This document shows, piece by piece, positions 38,601 to 50,700 of a stretch of 64,000 bases of DNA. The stretch's first letter is position 1. Each line of letters opens with the position of its first letter. Both the position numbers and the translations under genes were made by a program. Source of the stretch: Nematostella vectensis. Taxonomy: Eukaryota > Cnidaria > Anthozoa > Actiniaria > Edwardsiidae. The stretch lies in contig NC_064045.1 of the NCBI RefSeq assembly GCF_932526225.1, forward strand, positions 5,166,498 to 5,230,497, read 5' to 3'. Under the pieces are notes generated by a model. It was not told the origin of the DNA and made no database searches. It worked only from the letters and a program-made list of their open reading frames with translations.

Positions 38601-41600
38601 CGCCTCCGAAATCAAGGTAACCAATCACGAGACCAATAGCACCTCTGAAATCAGGGTATGTAGCTAATCGCGTGACCAATAGGGGACTTGCGATAAGAGA
38701 TCACGTGACCTTTCTGAGTGGCAAATTCAAAACAAAATAATTTAACAAAAAAATCAGAAATGACCGCGACCGTCACACCAGAGAACGACGAAAAAGTAAA
38801 AAAACTTTAAACGAGACTAAATCCTTTCTAAAAGAAAAAAATTGGCTTTTTTCGTTAGAGCTGAATAAGTTGCTTTTTGTTGCTGTTATTTTGCCGCTAA
38901 AACCCTGAGCGCGCGCTAGTTTGCCACCCTAACAGTCACGTGATCTCTTAGCGCAAGTCCCCTATTCCCCCTCTTTGAAACCAGGGTATGTACCTAAACA
39001 CGTGACCAATAGCAAAATCTCTAAAAACTGGGTATGTAGGTAATCACGTGACCAATAGCACCTATGAAATCAGGGTATGTAGCGTATCACGTGATCGATA
39101 GCACCTCTGGAATTTGGGTATCATATCACTGTCACGTGGTATGCTACACACTCTGATTTCAGAGGTGCTACTTGTCACGTAATTGACGAGTAAATTATAC
39201 ACAGGAAACCCGGTAAATCAGCAAATATGAGCCCAGTTTTACCTTAATTTTACTGGAGAATCTTCATAACATCTCTGTTTTATTTGCAATCACCTTCATT
39301 CAGTTCCGAATTTTTTTTCAACTGGTTAAAAAAGCGCTCGTATAACTTGCATGCAATTTCAGTTTCCCATTAACACCAACTTAAAATTAAGAGCTTCGGT
39401 TTTACATAGTGGACATCGCTTAATGTCTTGGGATTGATTAGGACTTGTTTCTTCAAGCAAACGTACGAAAAACGCCAAAACCCACCGAGCGCCATTTTGA
39501 ATCACCACAGGCTTCCCAGCTTGTCATTTGCAACCAATATAATATAAGCGCTAATGATCATCTTCGAGCGACACCCTAGCACTTATATGACTAGATAAAT
39601 GCTGGAGAGTTTAAAATCTAATTTTTTTTTTCTCTCTCTAAAACCCCAATTTTCTGAGATTTGAGTCTTATTTCCAAGCTCGGGAGCCCTGTGTTCTCCC
39701 AATAACCATTGCAACAGATCATTCGCCATCTTGAATTACATGACTTATCGGCATATAGCGACTTATCGGGTCCTCCCAACCTCTGCTAACTTTATCTGTG
39801 AATTTATCAGAGGATAACTTATTGGATGTTTCAGAAACCCAATTTATCTACGGATAGATTTATCTGGGTAAAAAGTGCATATTTATCTACGGATAGATTT
39901 ATCTGGGGATAAAGTGCATATTTATCTACGGATAGATTTATCTGGGGATAAAGTGCATATTTATCTACGGATAGATTTATCTGGGGATAAAGTGCATATT
40001 TATCTACGGATAGATTTATCTGGGGATAAAGTGCATATTTATCTACCGATAACTGCTAACTGAGCGTTCATCAGGAACCGGCCCCCGGGGGCCGATGCTG
40101 ATTTACCGGGTTTCCTGTGTACAATTTACTCGTCCTTGTCGCTTGTCTACCGATAGCTATCTGAGGGAAAACTTTGCTTTCAGGAACCAGATTTTATCGA
40201 TCGGATAGCTATCCACCGCTAAGTAAATTTATCCTACGGATAACTCCTATCGGCAGATAAATTTATCTGAATTTTCAGGAACCGGCCCCTGGGGTCTGTT
40301 CCTGAAAGGCCCATTAGCGCTAACCCAGGGTTAGATTTGCCCTAACTCACGATTTGTAACGCTTTTACCCCCGGATTAGTTCTGTTCCCCAAACGCTGGT
40401 TAGCGGTTACTTTGGGTAGCACAGGCCTCCCAAACTTTGTAGTAGAACTAAAAGTTTCATAAATTAAAGTTGCCGACAAAAAGACGTTGCACACAAAAAC
40501 AATGTATGGATGAAATATCCTAACATTTCGCTTTATAATAATAATATAATAATAATAATTTATTAATTTATATTGCGCTTTTTTCATATAAAGATCAAAA
40601 GCGCATATTATGCGACCGTCGTTGGGATGCTGACTCGAAAAGTGTGCTGGGACAGACAGAAAGTTACATGAACATTATACTTGAAATGAGTCTGTCTCGC
40701 TAGTGTCATGCACCAAATCGAATCCTACAAATGACATTTTTGACAATTAAATGGAGGTTATTACAGGCGATGTAGGGGTGTTTTGGGGGCTTCTCTGCGA
40801 AAATAAATCCAACCAAAGGTAAATTTAAGTTGCTCTCTATTGATCTAGTGGGTATCCCGAATGGTTTTTACTCGCTCAAACCAGTTTTTCACTCGCTTAA
40901 TCCAGGGTTAGTTAATCGGGGGATTACTTGGCTTTCGGGAACGGTGAGTTATCCGTACCCGGGACTAGGCGCTGATCTAGGGTTAAGTTAGTCGGCCTTT
41001 CAGAAACCGGCTCCTGACCAATAGCGCCTCTAGAATTAGGGTATGTTAGTTGTGTGGCGCCTAGGTTACGATCGAAAGACTGCGCGGAAGGCGCTACAGA
41101 AGATTTGTCAACTGGTATGTTGCAATACATTGTTTGCCATGACATAGTTGTGTTCTCTTTCCCTAGGACAACGAAAGGCAGTTGAGGGAATGGGAATGGA
41201 GGCGACTTATACTCAAGCGAATGATGAACGGTCTGAACAACGCCGGTAAGTCATGTGGACTTGACCAAACCAGTCACAGGTTATCTGAGAAGAGTGTGAA
41301 TAAGGTTCCTTTCTTTTTTTTTTTTTTTTTTTTTTTTTGGCTGACCAGCTTGAAAAGTAAGATTCATGTAATTTAATCTGCATTTAATCTGAGGTCCGTA
41401 TTGAGAAAACGTATAACTGAAGTCTGAAAAGTGACGCCGCAGTGAACAAACTCGTAGTCCTCTTAATAACTGAGTTATTTTATTTTTCGATTCTCAAAAT
41501 TTCTAGATTTTTGCCTTGTTTATTTGCTCCCCATGCTTTCCCCATATCCCCCCTAGACGGCCCTGCGAAGTGTTTGGATGTTTTTCCTGCTTTGCGGTCC

Positions 41601-44600
41601 TTGCATAAGCTAGTATTACCAGTAAAACGGATAAAATTAAATGGACAATTTCACCTGTGCACAGCTGCTTTGACGTTCGTGACCGCGTTGATATTATCAC
41701 TTCACAGTGTCTTACCTTAAATAGAACTCCGAGCTCCGTAGCTCCTGACTGATGTGCATTTACACGACATCCCCTTCTAGGTTAATCTCTAACCTAAACA
41801 CAGATCGGAAAGTGTCATTCATGACTGCGCCCCAAATTATCCTTTTTGCTCTCCCAATCCAACGCCCCCTCATTCTTATTGTGCTATTTTTCCGCTTGAT
41901 ATAAAATGCTACTTTTAATAGTCTTGTTGAGAAGACCCTTCTTAGATAAAGCGTTGGCCAAATCTTCTAGAAATGTCCGAGATATCCCGTGTAATGTTTC
42001 GAAAAATGAGCCGAAAATCGTTGGTGATAAGAAGATACGTTTCCGAGGATAATGCATGTGATATTCAGCTTCCTAATACTCACGGTAACGCACGGATCAT
42101 ATTGTATTATCGTTTGCGGGAACATACAGTATATTACCTGGCGATCTCTTGATAAATGTACCTCAAATAAAAGGGCACATTATCTGTACAAGAGGTTGTT
42201 TGCTTCAAGTTTTTCTAAGCAAAACAGTTTGTAATTATATTCAGTTCATCTTTTTATTCGAAGATTTCCTGTTTTTTCTTCTTTTCATTTTCATTTTCAA
42301 AGCTGCTTCTACCTAATAATTTTTTAACATCAGACTTGATGAGCATTAGTTCCCATTATTTGAAGAAACCTTAAAAAATATATTTAAAAAGTGCGAATGA
42401 AAGGAGTACCATTTTAAAATTACGAATAGTTATTTTTTACTTGTTTATTTCGTATAGTTTGCAGATGTTTTTTGCGCACAAAGTAGCAGGCTCCTTTTTT
42501 AATTACATGCCAAAATATAACAAGATGAAGTTGGTTTTAGCTGAAGTCATCGAGTAAACGATTGCGATAGGCTAAAAGGGCGGAAAGCATGTTATGGATA
42601 TAAACTTTGAATTCGTGTAAGAAAAAACAGTAGGTAGGTATCTCTTGCGAAAGTGAGTATCAGATAACTATCCAAAACAACTGACAATAATAATGTGGTG
42701 GCCTTTTGTTTTATGTTGTGCACTTATTGATTCATCGGTCACGTCTATAAAATTCAAATTCTGTTTTCAACCCCCCGTGTTTCCAAAGTCTACTGATAAA
42801 ATACAGTTGTAATTAGCGGATTTTGCATCTTCAGCTACCTGTCGGTCACAATTAGTTTGTGTTTGCATTTATCATTTATTCTTTCTAAAACATTCTTAAA
42901 CGGTCCTAGAATACTGTGTTTGTTTGGATAACACTAGTTTATTCGATGCATTTAATTATTAGACAAGTTTACAAATACAATTTGATATTTTTCGTTGTTC
43001 ATCTATCAATAACTGACAGCATTTTTTACTAACGTATTGATGTTGTTTTTAAAACATACACTAATATATAGCTTGTGGTACCAAAAACATCAAGTGTAAA
43101 AAAAGAAATAAAAAAAAAAAAAATCTATCAGCCAATCAGGGTGCAACATTGATGATAGACAACTTATGTTATTTGACTTACTGTCGAATCCGTTGTATCG
43201 CCACGTCGCATTTTCAAAACATCGATGCTTTAGAGTTTTGCCTATTTTTCATTAACATAACACAGAAATATACCTTAGTGCTGCCGGATAATTCATAGCA
43301 CAGCGTGTACATTGAAAGTAGTTCCTCTCAGAATGTTTTCTTTTCTATTTTCATCTGTCGATTGAACGTGGGAACACCCGAACCTGATTGGCTGGAACTT
43401 GTTTTTCAAAATGTTTACGGTGTTCAAGCCGAATCTGATTAGTCAAAGTTGTCCAGCGTGGCCCGCTTTCTGTGTCCTCACTGTAAAAAGGCGTTCTAAA
43501 CAATTCAAATGGAATTCATCCGTTAAACTTAGTTATGAAGATAAAACATCATTGCTTGACACGCAAAATCGGGTGTGACTCGAAAAAGTATGATCATGGA
43601 TCTATAGCAAATCATACACCACTCGGAAGGCCGTCACAGTTAGCGTCAATGTGACACTAAAGCTGGTGTTTTTATCGCTGATTATAATAAACTTTCTACT
43701 GATTGTCACTTCATTGTGCGTATGAGTACGCGCATGGGACTAACGAAATCGACAAAATGGAAAACAAAGTTGGTAATCACTTTGATAACATTACGAACAA
43801 TCTGATTGGTCTATTCCGACCTCGGAAGTATAAGTATTCTGATTGGATAATTAGGTTGCAGTGTTTAGGTTCATCTCAGCCTTGAAACTATATATTCATC
43901 TTCTAAACTGTTTTGCACAGACATTTATCCTGTTTATCCATCTAGATTCCTGAAATTCCCAAAACAAGCATGATAGCTTACTGTCTTCCCAGAATTTTGT
44001 TTTCTAACTGAACGCTAGAATTATCCTATATCTTGTTTGGAGTTATCTTCTGCGCCATGATCGGTTGTTTCCCAGTTACTACTTTCGATAAGACTCCTAC
44101 TACTTTAAAAGGTAATTAGATAACTGTTAAGTATAGTGTCACAAATATCTGTCGTGTAGATTCAGTGACATTCTTTTTTGTCTTCAAACCCATTCGACTA
44201 TTCTGTAATTCATGATTATTTTTTTAGTATAAACGCTGTAAGTTATATTTTTTTGGTCGTTGGACGTGAATAAGTCATAATTTTCAGTTTTGTTGCGTCT
44301 TGCAACTCAAATAATTGACGCAAATAGTTATGTTTATAAGCATTCTGTATCAGAAAATAGCACTAGCTCCCTTCTTTGGAGTCAACTAGCCCAGGTGATT
44401 TAATTGTTATCGAAAATACGACCTAAAAAGATATTTATTAATTAATTTATTTTAGGGAAACTGGAAAACGTTGTTTTATCAAACTTTCATCGCTCTTTTG
44501 GGTCTTGTTAAAAATCCTTTTGAACTTATCGCAGTATATTTTCAGTGTAAGTTTTATTGTTTATCTAACTAACTGGTACTTATCAATGGAAGTGTTGCCA

Positions 44601-44671
44601 TTGCATAACAATATAACCAAATTTGTAGAAAATACATTCGTTTGCATCGCAGTCTTTATTATACTTTCCAA

Positions 44672-44761
<90 letters not shown>

Positions 44762-47700
44762 TTGGTTTGAGAAAAAAATACAAACTACATAGGTTTCCCT
44801 ACAGGTCTGTTTCGTGGTTGCCCACTCATCAGGGGATTTAATGAGAATATTCCTACCATCGTATATATACTATTAACATTGAAATTTACATAATAATAGA
44901 CTGATAGTTTTAGCTAAGGCGGTAAGAGGAACAATAGCGAGTTACATTAGATATGCAGGGCGAAAGTTAACAGTGTGGAACGTGTGAAAAATTGATAGCG
45001 CGAAAATTTAACGGTGACGGGATTAACAGTTCTAATTGTTTCGTAGCAGGGCTTTGTTTCTGTGGCGGCACGAGGACACGAGTTCATTGCGTTTATTTAG
45101 AGTTGATAGTTTGGGTTGACAGATGATCGTCAGCTTTTCCTTGAGGCAGAGGTTGCAACGCTTAGTGGTACTGTTGTAGGCGGAGTGGGAAGAAAGAATG
45201 CGCCATGAAATAAAATACTCAATCATGTTGTCCTTGAGAGTCCAGACGTATTTGCTGAGTTCGGTGGAGTTTCTGTGTTTGGTGTGTCGGAATGATGCGG
45301 TGTGGTTTCTGTATCTGGTCTTGAAGCTGTTTTCAGTGAGCCCGACGTATGTTTCCGAGGTGTTGTTGTCTTTTCGAGTTACGGTAGCTTGGTAGATAAT
45401 AGATGTCTGTAGGCAGTTTCCGTCTAGAGGGCAGGTGTCTTTCTGTCGGCAGTTGCACGTCTTGTTGTTGGTAGTGGTAGGGGCGGAGCTGGCGATCTCG
45501 GTAGTCGACGATGCGGTGATGATGCGCTTGTTGTGGTTGTCGATGATCTGTTTGGTGTTGTTCATGCAGCTGTAACTGATTTTGATGGTGTTTCTGTTGA
45601 AGATTTTACGGAGGTGGTTGTCTTTCGGGAAGTGTTTGTCTATCAGGGTGTCGTGTCCTCGTGCCGCCACAGAAACAAAGCCCTGCTACGAAACAATTAG
45701 AACTGTTAATCCCGTCACCGTTAAATTTTCGCGCTATCAATTTTTCACACGTTCCACACTGTTAACTTTCGCCCTGCATATCTAATGTAACTCGCTATTG
45801 TTCCTCTTACCGCCTTAGCTAAAACTATCAGTCTATTATTATGTAAATTTCAATGTTAATAGTATATATACGATGGTAGGAATATTCTCATTAAATCCCC
45901 TGATGAGTGGGCAACCACGAAACAGACCTGTAGGGAAACCTATGTAGTTTGTATTTTTTTCTCAAACCAACACTATACACCGCTCTACTTTCGAGTATTG
46001 AGCACTTTCTATGAAAGCCTTCAACCACCATTTTATCCAGACTCCAAGTTTTTCTTGTTGAGCACTCTAAGGCTACTCATTATGGAAAAATTCCACATCA
46101 ACTACTCAACGAAGAATATTCCCCTACCATCTCGCAGTGATTACCTCCAACGCCTTATTGAAAAAACCGAGCACTTTTTACGCCGAATGCGCTGGAAAGC
46201 ACACTTTTTCCTAAACACAGACACCGCCTCGACCTCCAAAGAAACCTATGGATTCCGCTCAACCAAAAATCCGCCTCCAATAGAAGAACTGAAAGAGTTC
46301 GAAGAAGACATGTTAAAAATGATCCAGTCAGTAAAATTCAAGAACCTGAACACTCCTTTCCTGGGCAAGCTAAAAGAAGACACCGACAACATTAAAAAAG
46401 AACCTAAACTACTGATCCCCGCGGATAAAACCACAAACTTCTACAAACTAGAGCCAGCTACCTACAAGAATCTCCTAGAAAAAGAAATAAACAAGTCCTA
46501 CAAAAAAGCACCCTCCGAAACAACGCAATCTGTCCACAAGAAAAACAAAGAGATCGCTACAAAACTGGATTTAGACGATAGAATAGACACCACAGCCAAC
46601 AAGCAAGCCTTCATAACTCTCAAAGACCATAAGCCGAACTTCGCTAACAAACCTACCTGCAGACTCATCAACCCCACGAAACCCGAAATCGGAAAAATCA
46701 GCAAAAAGATCCTCGACCGTATCAATAACGTAATTGCAAAGAAACGAAACTTCAACCAATGGAAAAGCACTAAAGCCGTCATTGACTGGTTCAAGGCTGC
46801 CGAAAACAAACACCAACTCAACTTCATCTGTTTTGACATTGTAGAATTCTACCCATCTATCAGCCAAGACCTACTATCAAGAGCACTCGACTTCGCCTCC
46901 AACTATGACAAAATCACCCCTGATGAAAAAGAGATCATAACCCACTCCAAGAGCTCCTTCCTGGTCCACAACCAAACACCCTGGCAGAAGAAAGGCACCA
47001 CGATATTTGATGTTACGATGGGGAGCTTCGATGGCGCAGAAACCTGTGAACTTGTAGGCAACTTCCTTCTCTCCCAACTTCAGGACCTCAATATGAACGT
47101 AGGACTCTACCGCGACGACGGACTAGCCATCACCAACGCCACACCCAGAGCCACCGAAAACCTAAAAAAGGAACTATGCCGCATCTTTAACAACAACGGA
47201 CTCCGAATCACCATTGAGGCAAACAAACAAGTTGTCAATTTCCTAGACGTCACCCTCGACCTAAAACGTAATGCACACCAGCCTTATACAAAGCCGAACT
47301 CCTCGCTACAATATGTCCACCGTGAGAGCAACCACCCGCCCTCCATCACCAAGAACATCCCTGCTGGTATCAACAGACGCCTATCTGCCCTATCTTCAGA
47401 CCAAGCCTCCTTTGACCAGACCGCGCCGCCTTACCAGAAAGCACTCGACGATAGCGGATACAACTACACGCTACGCTACGAACCCAACACCGTAACCAAC
47501 CGTAAAACCCGCAAACGCAACAACATCCTATGGTACAACCCGCCCTTCAGCAAGAACACCAGCACCAACATCGGCCACAGATTCCTCACCCTGATAGACA
47601 AACACTTCCCGAAAGACAACCACCTCCGTAAAATCTTCAACAGAAACACCATCAAAATCAGTTACAGCTGCATGAACAACACCAAACAGATCATCGACAA

Positions 47701-50700
47701 CCACAACAAGCGCATCATCACCGCATCGTCGACTACCGAGATCGCCAGCTCCGCCCCTACCACTACCAACAACAAGACGTGCAACTGCCGACAGAAAGAC
47801 ACCTGCCCTCTAGACGGAAACTGCCTACAGACATCTATTATCTACCAAGCTACCGTAACTCGAAAAGACAACAACACCTCGGAAACATACGTCGGGCTCA
47901 CTGAAAACAGCTTCAAGACCAGATACAGAAACCACACCGCATCATTCCGACACACCAAACACAGAAACTCCACCGAACTCAGCAAATACGTCTGGACTCT
48001 CAAGGACAACATGATTGAGTATTTTATTTCATGGCGCATTCTTTCTTCCCACTCCGCCTACAACAGTACCACTAAGCGTTGCAACCTCTGCCTCAAGGAA
48101 AAGCTGACGATCATCTGTCAACCCAAACTATCAACTCTAAATAAACGCAATGAACTCGTGTCCTCGTGCCGCCACAGAAACAAAGCCCTGCTACGAAACA
48201 ATTAGAACTGTTAATCCCGTCACCGTTAAATTTTCGCGCTATCAATTTTTCACACGTTCCACACTGTTAACTTTCGCCCTGCATATCTAATGTAACTCGC
48301 TATTGTTCCTCTTACCGCCTTAGCTAAAACTATCAGTCTATTATTATGTAAATTTCAATGTTAATAGTATATATACGATGGTAGGAATATTCTCATTAAA
48401 TCCCCTGATGAGTGGGCAACCACGAAACAGACCTGTAGGGAAACCTATGTAGTTTGTATTTTTTTCTCAAACCAACACTATACACCGCTCTACTTTCGAG
48501 TATTGAGCACTTTCTATGAAAGTCTTCAACCACCATTTTATATATATATATATATATATATTATATACTAAATGTGTATGATTCCTTCTAGGTTTTACGT
48601 ACTACTTAATTAATATCGCTCCTGTTGTCGGCACTTGTTAATCATATCCAGTCGTCTAGTGTGCGTACACACAATAGTAAGCGTAAACAAAGACAGAGGT
48701 GATAACCACCCTGAGCAAAATCTTAAGTGTTGTGTTAATACTGGATAACAGGAGTCTACAATCTATTTCTGGTTACTGCCGTCTTTAAATAACATACAAA
48801 GTACATACACTTTATTTAGCCCTTTATTATAAAAAATTAATAACTGTGAGCCGATTACTATTTTGCTTTTATTGTTGCCAATGTTTATACGTCTATCCCA
48901 TGCTATATATTTGTGAGCTTGATGTCTATTTAAATAAATATGTTGTTCTCTCTCCAGACCCTCCCGGTAAACCGGGCAGCGTTACCGTGTCAGTGGGCTC
49001 AGAAGATTCGCTGCTTGTGCGGTTCACCGAGAATCTAAACGAAGTGGACGTTATCATAACTAAATATAAAAGTACGGGTATATTTATAAAAGCATGCAGG
49101 TTATAAAGATGTATCCGGTAAATGCTTAATATCTATCATAAAAGTGCGGATGATAATTTGTAATTATACGAGGTTGCGAAAATTAACAGTGTTACCATAT
49201 GTGCATATGTGATAAACGGCATTTTTTTTTTTGCGCGCGCGCGTTCTTGGCGTGCACTAATAACCTTTCTGAATGTCATCCAGTAGCCGACTACAATTAC
49301 ATCCAGATAGAATATTTTTCGGTTCAGTTCATCTCTTGTTAAAGCGGAAATCGCACCAGTTTACTACAGTTTACAGTAATTGACTGTAAGTAAACAGGTG
49401 ATATGATATTGCCGCTTTAAAGAAATCACGACATCATATAGAACCATTAATTAAGAAAAAAAGCAAATGATGTTCTAACAACGATCGTATTTTTGTTTTG
49501 TTTTAGTTGAATGGAGTCGAAACGAAATGTTTGATCCTATCGAAGGAGAGTATGTCCTCGATGACCTCCGCTCGCTTGAATATACAATACCCTCATTACA
49601 GAAGGTACGCATCAAGTTCTTAAAATGATGTCGATCACCCACTCCTTTATTATCGTTTATAATAATAAAAAAATACATCAGTTTATTTGTAAGAAAACTT
49701 CAAAATAACCACCCACGATTGAAGTTTAATACCTTATTAACAATATTTTATTAAAAGTATCTAAGTCACTTGCTTGATTCAGCCGATGGAAATGGATTCT
49801 TTTAGTGAGTCGGTATTGTGCGGGAGCGTATAATGGCGGCGTGGTTGGCCCTCTTTTAAATGCCTCTGTCAGCCGCACTTTACTGTTTTTGTTTCCATTC
49901 AAAATTGAAAAATAAAGCCTTATACATTATGTTCCAATTTCGATCGAAAATATCCATATAGCTTTTCCCAACCAGCCGATGGAAATGGATGCTTTCTTGC
50001 ACCTGGTGTTTTGCTATGATGGCACATGATGGCATAATGTCGGCTAACAGAGACACCTTGAAGTGCATAATCCCTTGTGCGTCCAGTTTGCGTATTGAGT
50101 GTGAGCTTTGCCTATGCCATTTCCATCGGCTAATTGATAAATCAAATATCGTCAATAACATATCGAACTTTATTCGTAGATTGGCATTTTGAAGTATCTT
50201 TGAGAATAATAAACCGCCGTATTTCACCGTGGCCACGAGAAACTCAAAGTGAATGGGATTGGCCAAAAATAACATTATCCACCTAACAACATTGATAGAG
50301 AATCGGCTTAAATCAAATATAAAATATTTGTGTCATCATGTGCAATTAAAAGCATTTTTTTCAGTCCGTCATGTATTACGTCCGCGGATGTTGCGGTAAT
50401 TTGAAGGGATTCGGACCGTGGTTAGAATCGACGCCTCCATGTGTCATGCCCTCCAGTAAGTTCTCTGTCACGCTACATACTGTACTCGTTGTCACGCTAT
50501 ATACCGCAAGTGCTGTCATGTTGTACACCGTACGTGCTGTCACGCTATTTATCGTAAGTCCGGCACCACTGCTGCGTCTAAGTCTGAAGCTATGCAGTGG
50601 CTAATACATGCAGCTACGCCCTTCAGTGGGTTTTTTACCCATGCTTACATACGGGTTTGTCATGTAGTCGCAAAGCCGGTTAACGACAACGTTTTGTCAA

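Larger units (their letters stand above)
44757..48541 (+). mobile_element. Penelope-like retroelement, near-complete, with an inverted truncated copy at its left
   Basis: Direct repeats of 386 bp (45651-46036 and 48156-48541) flank a 735-codon ORF and differ at one noticed base (C/T, 46020 vs 48525), so the insertion is young. At 44757-45650 lies an inverted copy of 47588-48482 (3' part of the ORF plus 3' sequence), joined head-on to the left direct repeat. This arrangement of direct pseudo-LTRs with an inverted 5'-truncated partner is typical of Penelope-like elements. TA microsatellite on both sides is the likely target. It lies in ANKFN1 intron 12 in sense orientation. Confidence 0.9.

Noticed and set aside
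44505-44783. ORFs with Ile/Tyr repeats
   Set aside because: Translation of a TA microsatellite.
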